A stretch of 64,000 bases of DNA from Acinetobacter pittii ATCC 19004 = CIP 70.29. GTDB lineage: Bacteria > Pseudomonadota > Gammaproteobacteria > Pseudomonadales > Moraxellaceae. This document shows positions 38,021 to 47,213 of the stretch, one piece after another. The stretch spans positions 417,906 to 481,905 of the forward strand of contig NZ_KB849786.1 in assembly GCF_000369045.1 (NCBI RefSeq), given 5' to 3'. Position numbers and translations under genes: made by a program. Under the pieces are notes generated by a model, which had not been told where the DNA came from, did not search any database, and saw nothing but the letters and a program-made list of their open reading frames with translations. The number at the start of each line of letters is the position of its first letter. Position 1 is the stretch's first letter.

Positions 38021-38029
38021 TGTTATAAT
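38021..38029 (+). promoter_or_regulatory. extended -10 promoter element upstream of lepA
   Basis: TGTTATAAT, i.e. TG-N-TATAAT, a perfect extended -10, 79 bases before the lepA ATG. The -35 region (38001-38006) is poor, as is common for extended -10 promoters. It would start transcription of the long lepA-lepB-rnc-era-recO-pdxJ run. Confidence 0.5.
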
Positions 38030-38107
38030 CTCACGCAATTTATTTAACCGCTTTGGCTGTGTATTAAAACAAGCTACATAGCACTCTATATTTTCTCAAG
38101 GTAACCC

Positions 38108-39925
38108 ATGGCGCAAGCTAAAAAATCCGTCGATATCAAAAATATACGAAATTTCTCGATTATTGCCCACATTGACCATGGTAAGTCTACATTGGCTGAC
38201 CGTTTTATTCAGATGTGTGGTGGTCTACAAGATCGTGAAATGCAAGCTCAAGTCTTAGACTCAATGGAGCTTGAGCGTGAACGTGGGATTACCATTAAAG
38301 CCGCTTCTGTCACGCTGTATTACACCCATCCAAATGGTCAGGAATATCAACTAAACTTTATTGATACACCTGGGCACGTTGACTTTTCTTATGAAGTTTC
38401 TCGTTCATTAGCTGCATGTGAAGGTGCATTATTGGTTGTAGATGCCGCACAAGGTGTTGAAGCGCAATCAGTTGCAAACTGCTATACAGCAATTGAACAA
38501 GGTCTCGAAGTTCTTCCTATTCTAAATAAAATTGATTTACCACAGGCTGAACCTGAGCGCGTAATTCATGAAATTGAAGAAATTATCGGGATTGAAGCGA
38601 CAGATGCACCAACTTGTTCAGCAAAGACTGGTTTAGGTGTTGAAGGTGTACTCGAGCGTTTGGTTGATGTTATTCCGGCGCCAGAAGGTGATCGTGAAGC
38701 ACCATTACAAGCATTAATTATCGACTCATGGTTTGATAACTACTTAGGCGTAGTTTCTCTTGTTCGTATTAAACAAGGTCGTATCCGCAAGGGCGACAAA
38801 ATGTTGGTTAAATCGACAGGACAAACTCATCCGGTCACTTCTGTAGGTGTATTTAATCCTAAGCATACTGAAACAGATATTCTTGAAGCTGGTGAAGTAG
38901 GTTTTGTTATTGCTGGTATTAAAGATATTTTTGGTGCACCAGTAGGTGACACAATTACTCTTGCTTCTACACCAGACGTTGCAACTTTACCTGGTTTCAA
39001 AAAGGTTAAACCGCAAGTATATGCTGGTCTTTTCCCTATTGATGCGAGTGACTTTGAACCGTTCCGTGAAGCATTACAAAAATTGCAGATTAACGACTCG
39101 GCTTTATTCTTTGAACCAGAAAGTTCAGATGCTTTAGGCTTTGGTTTCCGTTGTGGCTTCTTAGGTATGCTGCACATGGAAATTGTACAAGAGCGTTTAG
39201 AGCGTGAATACGATCTTGACCTCATTAGTTCTGCACCTACCGTAATTTATGAAGCATTAACCAAGAAAGGCGAAACGATTTACATCGATAGTCCATCAAA
39301 AATGCCGGATGGATCGACCGTAGAAGATTTGCGTGAACCAATTGCTGAATGTCATATCCTTGTTCCTCAAGAATATTTAGGGAACGTAATGACGCTCTGT
39401 ATCGAACGTCGTGGTGTACAAAAAGATATGAAATTCTTGGGTAACCAAGTTTCTATTACATTTGAAATCCCGATGGCTGAAGTCGTTATGGATTTCTTTG
39501 ACAGATTAAAGTCATGCTCCCGTGGCTTTGCATCTTTAGACTATAATTTTGTACGTTTTGAAAGTTCAGCTTTAGTTAAGGTTGATGTGTTAATTAATAG
39601 CGAAAAGGTTGATGCCTTGGCTATGATTTGTCACCGTAATGATGCACGTCATCGTGGTATTGCATTGGTTGAGAAAATGAAAGACTTAATTCCTCGCCAA
39701 ATGTTCGATGTTGCTATTCAGGCAGCAATCGGTGCACAAATTATTGCCCGTTCTACCGTAAAAGCGATGCGTAAAAACGTATTGGCAAAATGTTATGGTG
39801 GTGACGTTTCGCGTAAGAAAAAACTACTTTCTAAACAAAAAGAAGGTAAGAAACGTATGAAACAAGTGGGAAGTGTTGAAATTCCACAAGAAGCGTTCTT
39901 GGCTGTATTGAAAGTAGAAAGATAA
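38108..39925 (+). CDS. lepA: elongation factor 4 (LepA)
   Basis: Ribosome-associated GTPase thought to act in initiation and assembly or in back-translocation under stress. G1 [10 protein letters not shown]2 ERGITIKA, G3 DTPGHVDF and G4 NKIDLP are intact; EF-G-like domains II, III and V follow, and the LepA-specific C-terminal domain ends in a basic segment ([21 protein letters not shown]). 605 aa. First gene of the lepA-lepB-rnc-era series. Confidence 0.97.
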   Translation: MAQAKKSVDIKNIRNFSIIAHIDHGKSTLADRFIQMCGGLQDREMQAQVLDSMELERERGITIKAASVTLYYTHPNGQEYQLNFIDTPGHVDFSYEVSRSLAACEGALLVVDAAQGVEAQSVANCYTAIEQGLEVLPILNKIDLPQAEPERVIHEIEEIIGIEATDAPTCSAKTGLGVEGVLERLVDVIPAPEGDREAPLQALIIDSWFDNYLGVVSLVRIKQGRIRKGDKMLVKSTGQTHPVTSVGVFNPKHTETDILEAGEVGFVIAGIKDIFGAPVGDTITLASTPDVATLPGFKKVKPQVYAGLFPIDASDFEPFREALQKLQINDSALFFEPESSDALGFGFRCGFLGMLHMEIVQERLEREYDLDLISSAPTVIYEALTKKGETIYIDSPSKMPDGSTVEDLREPIAECHILVPQEYLGNVMTLCIERRGVQKDMKFLGNQVSITFEIPMAEVVMDFFDRLKSCSRGFASLDYNFVRFESSALVKVDVLINSEKVDALAMICHRNDARHRGIALVEKMKDLIPRQMFDVAIQAAIGAQIIARSTVKAMRKNVLAKCYGGDVSRKKKLLSKQKEGKKRMKQVGSVEIPQEAFLAVLKVER

Positions 39926-39934
39926 GAAATGAGG

Positions 39935-39988
39935 GTGGGGAAAGTGAATAATTTCCTTTCCCCACTGTAATACAAGCAGCGAGGCTGC
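39935..39988 (+). promoter_or_regulatory. two intercistronic hairpins between lepA and lepB
   Basis: A 10-bp stem GTGGGGAAAG/CTTTCCCCAC (39935-39944 with 39956-39965) lacking a T tail, then GCAGC-GAG-GCTGC (39976-39988) ending five bases before the lepB ribosome binding site. No T run follows either, so they look like RNA-processing or translation-tuning structures rather than terminators. Confidence 0.45.
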
Positions 39989-40000
39989 GAGTGAGGTCAT

Positions 40001-40828
40001 GTGGATTTTGATTTTAATTTAATTCTTGTTCCAGTTACGCTGATTCTATTTGCAGTGTGGTTGTTAGATAAACTTGTATTAAAACAGCGTGCAAATAAAG
40101 GACGCGGGAACGAAAATTTTGTCATTACATGGGCCTATGACTTTTGGCCAGTTTTAGCTGTAGTACTTGTGCTTCGTTCATTTCTTTATGAGCCATTTAA
40201 TATTCCATCGGACTCTATGGTACCAACTTTAGAAACTGGTGATTTTATTCTGGTGAATAAATTTGATTATGGTGTACGTTTGCCTATTGTTAATAAAAAA
40301 ATTATTGATGTAGGTGAACCGAAGCGTGGTGATGTAATTGTATTCCGTTATCCACCTCAACCGACTATTAGTTATATTAAACGTGTAATCGGTTTACCTG
40401 GTGATCATATTGTTTATGACCATGGGCAATTAATTATTAACGGGCAAAAAGTACCGAAAGTATTAACACAGTTCAGTCGTGAAAAAGATGTGATGGATAC
40501 GCCAACGTCTATTTATCATAAAGAGACGATTGGTGAGCATACCTTTACGATGCGTGAGCTTGAAGGCGTAAATGTGGCGCGCCAAGCACCGTTTATCAAC
40601 TATGTTGAAAATGGTAAATATGCGAACCAAGACGGTTTATATTGGGAAGTGACTGTACCAAAAGGACATTACTTTGCAATGGGGGATAACCGCGATCAAA
40701 GTGCAGACAGTCGTTTCTGGGGGTTCGTTCCTGAAGAAAACTTAACAGGACGAGCATTCTACGTGTGGATGCATAAAGAACCGGGTTTACACCTTCCTAA
40801 CTTTAGCCGAAATGGAAAAATAGATTAA
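40001..40828 (+). CDS. lepB: signal peptidase I
   Basis: Membrane serine protease that removes Sec and Tat signal peptides. Two N-terminal membrane helices (about residues 4-22 and 45-62), the nucleophile Ser in NIPSDSMVPTLETGDFILV, general-base Lys in ISYIKRVIGLPGD, and box E GHYFAMGDNRDQSADSRFWG. 275 aa. The start is GTG at 40001 (MDFDFNLIL...), four bases after GAGG; an out-of-frame ATG overlaps it. Confidence 0.95.
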   Translation: MDFDFNLILVPVTLILFAVWLLDKLVLKQRANKGRGNENFVITWAYDFWPVLAVVLVLRSFLYEPFNIPSDSMVPTLETGDFILVNKFDYGVRLPIVNKKIIDVGEPKRGDVIVFRYPPQPTISYIKRVIGLPGDHIVYDHGQLIINGQKVPKVLTQFSREKDVMDTPTSIYHKETIGEHTFTMRELEGVNVARQAPFINYVENGKYANQDGLYWEVTVPKGHYFAMGDNRDQSADSRFWGFVPEENLTGRAFYVWMHKEPGLHLPNFSRNGKID

Positions 40829-40852
40829 AAACAACCATTAGGAAAAAAAGAA

Positions 40853-41227
40853 ATGCGTAAGGCACAACAGGGTACTTCGTATTTAGCAATTTTATTTGGG
40901 GTGGTTATATTTGCAGTTGCAGTAAAAGCTGTACTTGCAGTTTGGCCAGCATATTGGGATGATCGGCTGATTAATAATCAGATAGAAGAGCTTTTACAAG
41001 AAAGCTCTTCTGAGATCACACCACAAAAGTTTGTAACACAAATGGATCAGCGACTCGAAATGAACAATATTCGTGATCTCCCCTTTAAAGAGATCGCTCA
41101 AGTGTTTAATCAGTCAGGTCTAACGGTCAAAAAGAAATATGAAGTAAGAAAACCTTTCTTATTTAATATTGATTTAGTTTTAACATTTGAGAAGAGTTTT
41201 GATAAAACATCAGTTCAAACTAAGTGA
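40853..41227 (+). CDS. DUF4845 membrane-anchored protein
   Basis: 124-aa protein with one N-terminal membrane helix (about residues 9-30) and a periplasmic remainder. The lepB-DUF4845-rnc arrangement is typical of Pseudomonas and Acinetobacter. The N-terminal RKAQQGTSYLAILFGVVIF resembles the region after a pilin-like type III signal (G followed by hydrophobic stretch), but without the usual Glu5. Function unknown. Its 3' end overlaps rnc. Confidence 0.8.
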   Translation: MRKAQQGTSYLAILFGVVIFAVAVKAVLAVWPAYWDDRLINNQIEELLQESSSEITPQKFVTQMDQRLEMNNIRDLPFKEIAQVFNQSGLTVKKKYEVRKPFLFNIDLVLTFEKSFDKTSVQTK

Positions 41228-41891
41228 TCCTCGCTTACTGAGTCGAATCGGATATCAATTTAAGCAGCTTGAATTGTTACAGTTAGCTTTGACTCATCGT
41301 TCGGTGAGTCACAAATACAATTACGAGCGCTTAGAGTTTCTCGGTGATTCATTATTAGGCATGATAATCGCTAATTATCTATATCATGCCTATCCAAATG
41401 AAAATGAAGGCCGCCTCACGCGTATGCGAGCGACTTTAGTTCGTCAGGAAGCTTTAGGTAAGATTGCAACAGATTTGCAACTTAGTCGGTGTTTAATATT
41501 AAGTACAGGCGAGTTGAAGTCTGGTGGTCATCATCGTGAGTCAATATTAGCAGATACGGTAGAAGCGATTATTGGTGCAATCTATCTTGATAGTGGTGAT
41601 CTCAACTTACTTAAAGATATTGTGCTAAAATGGTACATACCCTATTTAGACCATATAGAACCTACGGATCAACTCAAAGATCCGAAATCACGTTTACAAG
41701 AGTATCTACAAGCACGTAAAAAACCTCTCCCTGTTTACGAGGTTGTAGATATTCAGGGTGATGCACCTCATCAGCACTTTAAAGTGGAATGTGTGGTAGA
41801 TGGTTTACCGAAGATTTATGGTGAGGGTTCAAGTCGTCGTTTTGCCGAGCAGGCAGCAGCGGCGGAAATTTTAAAGTTATTGGAGCAATAA
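41199..41891 (+). CDS. rnc: ribonuclease III
   Basis: Double-strand-specific endonuclease for rRNA and mRNA maturation. Catalytic motif [12 protein letters not shown] at about residues 35-46, second acidic site [13 protein letters not shown], then a dsRNA-binding domain (about 155-228: [11 protein letters not shown]..., [17 protein letters not shown]). I use the TTG at 41199 (230 aa, [13 protein letters not shown]), since GAGAAGAG precedes it; an upstream TTG at 41187 would add four residues. It overlaps DUF4845 by 29 bases. Confidence 0.92.
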   Translation: MIKHQFKLSDPRLLSRIGYQFKQLELLQLALTHRSVSHKYNYERLEFLGDSLLGMIIANYLYHAYPNENEGRLTRMRATLVRQEALGKIATDLQLSRCLILSTGELKSGGHHRESILADTVEAIIGAIYLDSGDLNLLKDIVLKWYIPYLDHIEPTDQLKDPKSRLQEYLQARKKPLPVYEVVDIQGDAPHQHFKVECVVDGLPKIYGEGSSRRFAEQAAAAEILKLLEQ

Positions 41892-41896
41892 CCTGC

Positions 41897-42925
41897 ATGT
41901 CGATGCATTCTGATCAAATCAATCCAGATTCAAATGAAAACCAAGATCCTAATAATCTGATTGATCAATTTTTTAGTTCCAAAGGCGTAACAATCCCTTC
42001 GGATTTTAAGAGCGGATTTGTGGCGATTGTGGGACGTCCAAATGTGGGTAAATCTACCCTCATGAACCATTTATTGGGTCAAAAACTTTCTATTACCTCG
42101 CGTAAACCTCAAACAACACGTCATAAAATTATTGGTATTGATTCGCGCGAAAAGATGCAGGCGGTATATGTAGATACCCCAGGTATGCATAAAAAAGAAG
42201 TGCGTGCTATTAATAAAATGATGAACCGTGCTGCTCATTCTGCATTACGTGACGTTAACTTAGTTTTATTCGTTATCGATGCTTATAAGTGGACTCAAAA
42301 CGACGATTTAGTGCTTGAAAAACTCAAGAACGCTGAAATGCCGGTTATTTTGGTCATTAATAAGGCGGACACTTTTGAAGATAAAAGAGAGATTCTTCCT
42401 CTGATTCAAGAACGTGCCAAACTTATGAATTTTGCTGAGATTGTTCCTGTTTCTGCTTTGCGTGGTGCAAACTTAGAACACTTGAGTGAAACGATTGAGA
42501 AATACCTTCCTTACCAACCACCATTGTATTCATTTGATCAGATTACTGACCGCTCTGAACGCTTCTTGGCAAGTGAAATTATTCGCGAAAAAATCATGCG
42601 TCAGTTGGGTGAAGAGCTTCCTTATGATTTAACAGTACAAATTGAATCTTTCAAAACAGAAGAAGCAACTGTTAATGAAAAAACTGGTCGTTTAAAGCCG
42701 GCTTGTACCTATATCGATGCAACGATTTTTGTAGATCGCGCTGGTCAAAAAGCCATTGTGATTGGTGAAAAAGGTACTAAGCTTAAAACGATTGGTATGG
42801 ATGCTCGTAAAGACATGGAAAAAATGTTTGAGCAAAAAATTATGCTCACACTTTGGGTGAAAGTGAAGGGTGGCTGGTCTGATGATGAGCGTGCTCTCAA
42901 AAGCTTAGGATACAGTGATATCTAA
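41897..42925 (+). CDS. era: GTPase Era
   Basis: Essential GTPase that binds 16S rRNA 3' end during 30S assembly. G1 [10 protein letters not shown]2 [10 protein letters not shown]3 DTPGMH, G4 NKAD; the C-terminal KH domain has [13 protein letters not shown]. 342 aa, about 40 residues longer than E. coli Era because of an acidic, Asn-rich N-terminal extension (residues 1-38). Starts five bases after rnc. Confidence 0.96.
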   Translation: MSMHSDQINPDSNENQDPNNLIDQFFSSKGVTIPSDFKSGFVAIVGRPNVGKSTLMNHLLGQKLSITSRKPQTTRHKIIGIDSREKMQAVYVDTPGMHKKEVRAINKMMNRAAHSALRDVNLVLFVIDAYKWTQNDDLVLEKLKNAEMPVILVINKADTFEDKREILPLIQERAKLMNFAEIVPVSALRGANLEHLSETIEKYLPYQPPLYSFDQITDRSERFLASEIIREKIMRQLGEELPYDLTVQIESFKTEEATVNEKTGRLKPACTYIDATIFVDRAGQKAIVIGEKGTKLKTIGMDARKDMEKMFEQKIMLTLWVKVKGGWSDDERALKSLGYSDI

Positions 42926-42942
42926 AGGATAAGGATGCTGGT

Positions 42943-43140
42943 ATGAAAACAATTACATCATTAATCGCTATAGTTGGATGTACATTGATGTTACAAGGTT
43001 GTGTATATAAGCTTGTAACCGTACCAGTAGGTATCGCCTATAAAACTACTAAAGGTGTAGTTAAAGGTACAGCAGCTGTTGTAGGTGCTGTTATTCCTGA
43101 TGGTGATGATGATAAAAAAGAAAAAGAATCTGAGGAATAG
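42943..43140 (+). CDS. small lipoprotein (65 aa)
   Basis: Signal peptide MKTITSLIAIVGCTLMLQGC ends in the lipobox LQGC; the mature lipid-anchored part is only 46 residues, with a hydrophobic-Gly segment (VPVGIAYKTTKGVVKGTAAVVGAVIP) and an acidic/basic tail DGDDDKKEKESEE. RBS AAGGAT lies before the ATG. It sits between era and recO, 9 bases before the latter, so it is probably cotranscribed. No domain recognised. In E. coli this place holds no such gene. Confidence 0.75.
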   Translation: MKTITSLIAIVGCTLMLQGCVYKLVTVPVGIAYKTTKGVVKGTAAVVGAVIPDGDDDKKEKESEE

Positions 43141-43149
43141 ATTCTTTTT

Positions 43150-43863
43150 ATGATGCGCAATGAAGTCCTCCATGGATATATGATTCATCACCGTAAGTAC
43201 CGTGAAAAAAGTCATATTGTGCATCTTTTTACTCAGGAATATGGGCGAGTCGATGGTATTTTAAGGCAGACTCCGCCCCCTCAATATCAGCCTATTCTAC
43301 TGCAAGCCACAGGTAAAAGTGAACTCAAAAATTTTACTAAGCTGGAAATATTAAATCAGCCTGTTTTCTTTTTTGGTGATGCTTTTTTTGCCGGATTTTA
43401 TTTAAATGAAATTGTTCTTAGACTTTGCCCATTAGAAGAGGCAATGCCACAAACTTTTGAGCAATATCAATTAACTTTGCTTCAATTACAGCAATTATCT
43501 TCCCACGAAAATCCTGATCTTTTTCTGAGACAGATTTTGCGCCAGTTCGAACATGTTTTGCTTCCTGAGCTGGGTTACGCGATTGATTTCTCAATTGATA
43601 CTCAACAACAGCCAATACAGGCTCACCAGTTTTATCAATTTCAGGTGACTGAAGGTTTTGCGCCCGTTGTTCAGGCAAGCCGTTCTTCATTGTCAGGTAA
43701 AGCAATTTTATCTATGTTGGATTATGAGCAAGGCCAGGATTTTTCTCACGAACAATTGCAATTATTAGGTAAACTATACCGTCAAATGATTACATCGCTT
43801 TTAGGAGATCGTCCCCTAAAAAGTCGACAATTGTGGATTCAAAATACTCAAACTCAATCGTAA
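43150..43863 (+). CDS. recO: DNA repair protein RecO
   Basis: Recombination mediator that loads RecA with RecR (RecFOR pathway). N-terminal OB domain (NEVLHGYMIHHRKYREKSHIVHLFT, with the RecO-typical KxREKSxIV) followed by a helical domain and a C-terminal segment. 237 aa. The zinc-finger cysteines of some RecO proteins are absent, as in other gammaproteobacteria. Alternative start at 43153 (second Met). Confidence 0.92.
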   Translation: MMRNEVLHGYMIHHRKYREKSHIVHLFTQEYGRVDGILRQTPPPQYQPILLQATGKSELKNFTKLEILNQPVFFFGDAFFAGFYLNEIVLRLCPLEEAMPQTFEQYQLTLLQLQQLSSHENPDLFLRQILRQFEHVLLPELGYAIDFSIDTQQQPIQAHQFYQFQVTEGFAPVVQASRSSLSGKAILSMLDYEQGQDFSHEQLQLLGKLYRQMITSLLGDRPLKSRQLWIQNTQTQS

Positions 43864-43876
43864 TTAGGATTTATTT

Positions 43877-44602
43877 ATGGCTGCATTGCTTGGTGTAAAC
43901 ATAGACCATGTTGCTACTTTAAGACAGGCGCGCGGTACTACTTATCCAGACCCTGTAGAAGCTGCTCTTATTTGTGAACAAGCTGGTGCAGAGGGGATTA
44001 CTTTGCATTTGCGTGAAGACCGTCGCCATATTCAAGATGATGATGTACGTCGCATGCGTCCATTATTAAAAACGCGTATGAACCTAGAGTTAGCTGTTAC
44101 TGATGAAATGGTCGAGTTTGCGAAAGAAATTCAGCCGCAGCACGTGTGTTTTGTTCCAGAAAGACGCCAAGAAGTAACAACTGAAGGCGGTTTGGATGTA
44201 GTGGGTAACTTTGAAAAAGTTAAAGCTGCAACTCAAACTTTAGCAGCTATTGGTTGCGACGTATCATTATTTATTGATGCTGATTTAGCCCAAATTGATG
44301 CAGCAGTTGTGTGTGGCGCACCTACGATTGAATTGCATACAGGTGCATATGCAGATGCGGAAACAGAGCAAGATCAACAAGCCGAGTTAGAGCGTATTAT
44401 CAAAGGTGTTGAATATGCAGCTTCAAAAGGTTTGGTTGTAAATGCAGGTCATGGCCTTAACCTTAAAAATATTGCGCCAATTGCGGCTATTCCACAAATT
44501 CATGAATTAAACATTGGTCATTCAATTATTGCTGAAAGTGTTTTTGTAGGTCTGGTTCAAGCTGTTAAAGATATGAAAACAGCGATTCAGGCAGCAGGAT
44601 AG
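43877..44602 (+). CDS. pdxJ: pyridoxine 5'-phosphate synthase PdxJ
   Basis: Condenses deoxyxylulose 5-phosphate with 3-amino-2-oxopropyl phosphate to pyridoxine 5'-phosphate. TIM-barrel motifs [49 protein letters not shown] and [10 protein letters not shown] are all present, including catalytic Glu and His residues. 241 aa. 13 bases after recO, in the order recO-pdxJ common in proteobacteria. Confidence 0.97.
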   Translation: MAALLGVNIDHVATLRQARGTTYPDPVEAALICEQAGAEGITLHLREDRRHIQDDDVRRMRPLLKTRMNLELAVTDEMVEFAKEIQPQHVCFVPERRQEVTTEGGLDVVGNFEKVKAATQTLAAIGCDVSLFIDADLAQIDAAVVCGAPTIELHTGAYADAETEQDQQAELERIIKGVEYAASKGLVVNAGHGLNLKNIAPIAAIPQIHELNIGHSIIAESVFVGLVQAVKDMKTAIQAAG

Positions 44603-44608
44603 TTGGTT

Positions 44609-45253
44609 ATGTCGAGTATCAATTACGATGAATTAATGCAACCTGTGGTGGCCTTTTTAGGTTGTCAAACACCAAAAGCATGGTTGGATGAAGCAATCAA
44701 TAATTTAGATGTCTTGATGCAAGATCATGCTAATTGTGAAAAGAAAGCTGCTAGTACAGCAATGAACTTAATGTTCCGCTATAGCTTCTTTCCTGACTTA
44801 CAAATAAAACTTGCTCAACTTGTACGAGAAGAAATGCTTCACTATGAACAAGTGCTTGAGCTTATGGCTAAGCGTGGTCAAGAGTGGACTGGTTTAAGTG
44901 CCGGACGTTATGCAGGTGGATTACGTAAAGAGATTCGTACGTATGAACCTGAAGCTTTAATTGATGTGCTGGTGATTGGTGCATTTGTAGAGGCTCGTTC
45001 ATGTGAGCGTTTTTATGCACTTGCTCCGCGTGTAGATGATGAGTTAGGTCGTTATTATCGATACTTGCTTAAGTCAGAGTCTCGTCATTTTGAAGACTAT
45101 CTCGCACTTGCGCTTGATGTGGCGAAAACTGCAAAAATGAAAGATCCTAAAGAGGATATTCAACAGCGAATAAATCATATCCGTGAAGTTGAAAAGAATC
45201 TGATTTTAACACCAGATGATACTTTCCGTTTTCATAGTGGTATTCCTGCTTAG
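44609..45253 (+). CDS. miaE: tRNA-(ms2io6A)-hydroxylase MiaE
   Basis: Non-haem di-iron monooxygenase that hydroxylates the isopentenyl group of ms2i6A37 in tRNA. Two ExxH iron motifs: EEMLHYEQVLELM and ESRHFEDYLALA. The frame could begin at TTG 44603, but AGGA precedes the ATG at 44609 by nine bases; 214 aa. It is the last gene of the lepA-miaE run and is followed by a strong terminator. Confidence 0.93.
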   Translation: MSSINYDELMQPVVAFLGCQTPKAWLDEAINNLDVLMQDHANCEKKAASTAMNLMFRYSFFPDLQIKLAQLVREEMLHYEQVLELMAKRGQEWTGLSAGRYAGGLRKEIRTYEPEALIDVLVIGAFVEARSCERFYALAPRVDDELGRYYRYLLKSESRHFEDYLALALDVAKTAKMKDPKEDIQQRINHIREVEKNLILTPDDTFRFHSGIPA

Positions 45254-45270
45254 TCTTGGATATCTCAAAT

Positions 45271-45303
45271 AAAAAAGTTTACCTTTCACGGTAAACTTTT
45301 TTT
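45271..45303 (+). terminator. terminator of the lepA-miaE run
   Basis: 11-bp perfect stem AAAAGTTTACC (45273-45283) with GGTAAACTTTT (45290-45300), loop TTTCAC, T7 tail. Confidence 0.88.
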
Positions 45304-45527
45304 ATTAGGTGAGTATTATCTCTTTGGCAGTAAGCATGTTCTGCTTTTAGTTTTTTAATGCATATAATTATTTAATAAATATATTTTTTATAGATTTTAA
45401 TTTCTCTTAAAATTTTTAAAAAAACTTTTATTTTTTTAGGCTAATAATAAATATTGTGTAAATATAAAGGCTGATATGTTTATCATGAGTTCAACTGAAA
45501 TAGTTGATCATTTCTAAGGATATAAGA

Positions 45528-46286
45528 ATGTTAGCATTAGTTACAGGTGCATCGGCAGGTTTTGGTTATAGCATTTCAAAAAAGCTGATTGAGTTAGGAT
45601 ATTACGTTATTGGTTGCGGAAGACGAGCAGAAAAACTAGAAGAACTAAAACAAGAACTTGGTGAGAAATTCTACCCATTAGTATTTGACATGACGGATAC
45701 CGTAGAAAATATAAATAAAGTATTGGTTGATTTACCAGCCGAATTTCAAATCGGTCAAATTGATTTATTGGTGAATAATGCTGGATTGGCATTAGGATTG
45801 GAACCCGCAGATAAAGCAGAATTAGATGATTGGTACACGATGATTGATACCAATGTTAAGGGGCTTGTTACGATTACCCGATTAATTTTGCCAAGTATGG
45901 TAAAGAAAAAATCAGGTTTGATTATTAATATGGGTTCTATTGCAGGTACATACCCATACCCAGGGGGTAATGTGTATGGGGCAACCAAAGCATTTGTGGA
46001 GCAATTTAGTCTAAATCTTCGTGCTGATTTGGCTGGTACAGGTGTGCGCGTAACTAACATTGAACCAGGATTGTGTGGAGGTACTGAATTTTCTCTTGTG
46101 CGTTTTAAAGGTGATGAGAATAAAGTAAACAGTCTATATGATAAAAAGAATCCACTTTTGCCTGAAGATATTGCAAATACGGTAGCTTGGATTGCTTCAC
46201 AACCGCCACACATTAATATTAATCGTATTGAAATGATGCCGACCACTCAATCTTTTAATCCTTTAAAAGTGGTTGAAGTGGAATAA
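45528..46286 (+). CDS. ydfG: YdfG-like short-chain dehydrogenase (3-hydroxy acid dehydrogenase)
   Basis: NADP-dependent SDR closely resembling E. coli YdfG, which oxidises L-allo-threonine and 3-hydroxy acids and reduces malonic semialdehyde. Cofactor loop VTGASAGFG, NNAG at about 82-85, catalytic Ser in NMGSIAG and YGATK (Tyr-xxx-Lys); ALGLEPADKAELDDWYTMIDTN and the C-terminal EMMPTTQSF are YdfG hallmarks. The frame opens at 45504, but TAAGGA stands seven bases before the ATG at 45528 (252 aa). Preceded by a 274-bp AT-rich spacer with no other gene. Confidence 0.87.
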   Translation: MLALVTGASAGFGYSISKKLIELGYYVIGCGRRAEKLEELKQELGEKFYPLVFDMTDTVENINKVLVDLPAEFQIGQIDLLVNNAGLALGLEPADKAELDDWYTMIDTNVKGLVTITRLILPSMVKKKSGLIINMGSIAGTYPYPGGNVYGATKAFVEQFSLNLRADLAGTGVRVTNIEPGLCGGTEFSLVRFKGDENKVNSLYDKKNPLLPEDIANTVAWIASQPPHININRIEMMPTTQSFNPLKVVEVE

Positions 46287-46360
46287 TAATTTGAGAAGAA
46301 AATATATTCTTTCGAGTTAGGTTAGTGCGTTAAACCTAACAAAGACTCTAATAAAAAATT

Positions 46361-46393
46361 AAATCCTCTAGCTGCTGATAGAGGATTTTTTTT
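46361..46393 (+). terminator. terminator of the SDR gene
   Basis: AAATCCTCTA pairs with TAGAGGATTT across an 8-nt loop, with T8 on the plus strand. A second imperfect hairpin, GTTAGGTT/AACCTAAC (46316-46323 with 46333-46340), lies just upstream. Confidence 0.85.
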
Positions 46394-46414
46394 ATAGTTA
46401 TTGATAAATTTATG

Positions 46415-46450
46415 GCAAAAAAAAGCCCGCTTTAATGCTGCGGGCTTTTT
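46415..46450 (-). terminator. terminator of tRNA-Asn
   Basis: On the minus strand AAAAGCCCGC pairs with GCGGGCTTTT and is followed by eight T. It starts seven bases past the tRNA CCA end. Confidence 0.85.
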
Positions 46451-46456
46451 AGTATT

Positions 46457-46532
46457 TGGCTCTCCCACCTGGGCTCGAACCAGGGACCTGCGGATTAACA
46501 GTCCGTCGCTCTACCGACTGAGCTATGGGAGA
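46457..46532 (-). tRNA. tRNA-Asn (anticodon GUU), CCA encoded
   Basis: 76-nt cloverleaf on the minus strand. The acceptor TCTCCCA pairs with TGGGAGA, followed by G-CCA. The D arm has AGCTCAGTCGGTAGAGC, the anticodon loop CTGTTAA carries GTT, and the T arm is CCTGG-TTCGAGC-CCAGG. All stems are intact. Confidence 0.97.
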
Positions 46533-46766
46533 ATCTGCATGCGATTATAAGGAGATTTTGAGAAGGGTCAAGTCTAAATTGTCATGTTTACTTCATTTTT
46601 GTGTCGTATGCTTTTTATTTGATCAGTTGAGTGAGGAGTTAAGAAATTACTTGCACTTTAAAAAATCAATTGCTAGATTCAAAAAAGAACAAGCGTTTGG
46701 AGAAATCCAAACAGTGTGGATTTAAACCAACTTGCCAGCACTAAAATGGCTAAATCGGAGATAAGT

Positions 46767-47198
46767 ATGAAAACGCTTACGATCGCTTCTATTTTTTCTA
46801 ATTTTGATTTCTATCAACACAATTATCTCAATATCTTAAATCAATCACAATCTTATTACACACTTGTAGAAGGTGCATGGATTAATGCTTATCCTTTCAA
46901 AAAGCAGGATTTATATTTAGGCGATTTATTGCAGCTTTGGTTTAGCGCTAAATGGAATGTGCATAATTCACTTAAGATTTTTAAAAGCTCGAAACTACTA
47001 AACTCTTCTGAATCTTTATATATTTTTCAATTAGAAGGGGAGTTATTGTTGGGTAAAAATAAAGTTTTAGCTTGGTCTGAAGAGCATCAAGAAATTATAG
47101 AACTCCAACTTAAAAATATTTGGGCGCCGTATGTGATTGCACAAACTTGTGAACGTCCAGATAATTCAGATGACTTAATAAAAAAGGCAGCGATTTAA
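46767..47198 (+). CDS. hypothetical protein (143 aa)
   Basis: Starts at the ATG at 46767 with CGGAG (46756-46760) six bases upstream; a frame extension to 46716 has no RBS. The product MKTLTIASIFSNFDFYQHNYL... is rich in Leu, Asn, Tyr and Trp, has no signal peptide and no clear membrane helix, and I recognise no domain. Its C-terminal Trp/Tyr-containing patches (NIWAPYVIAQTCERPDNSDD) are distinctive. AT-rich like its surroundings. Monocistronic; its stop codon lies in the loop of the shared terminator. Function unknown. Confidence 0.65.
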   Translation: MKTLTIASIFSNFDFYQHNYLNILNQSQSYYTLVEGAWINAYPFKKQDLYLGDLLQLWFSAKWNVHNSLKIFKSSKLLNSSESLYIFQLEGELLLGKNKVLAWSEEHQEIIELQLKNIWAPYVIAQTCERPDNSDDLIKKAAI

Positions 47199-47210
47199 GG
47201 CTGCCTTTAA
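47181..47210. terminator. terminator between convergent genes
   Basis: AAAGGCAGC (47183-47191) pairs with GCTGCCTTT (47200-47208). The minus strand gains a T6 tail, the plus strand only TTTAA, so it mainly serves the PaaI-like gene starting at 47651. Confidence 0.75.
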
Positions 47211-47213
47211 TGA

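Noticed and set aside
46316..46340. GTTAGGTT/AACCTAAC hairpin after the SDR gene as a mobile-element end
   Set aside because: No transposase, no target duplication and no second copy; more likely part of the 3' UTR structure.
46525..46725. 66-aa open frame beginning MGESACDYKEIL
   Set aside because: It starts inside the tRNA-Asn gene, has no Shine-Dalgarno and runs into the next gene's leader.
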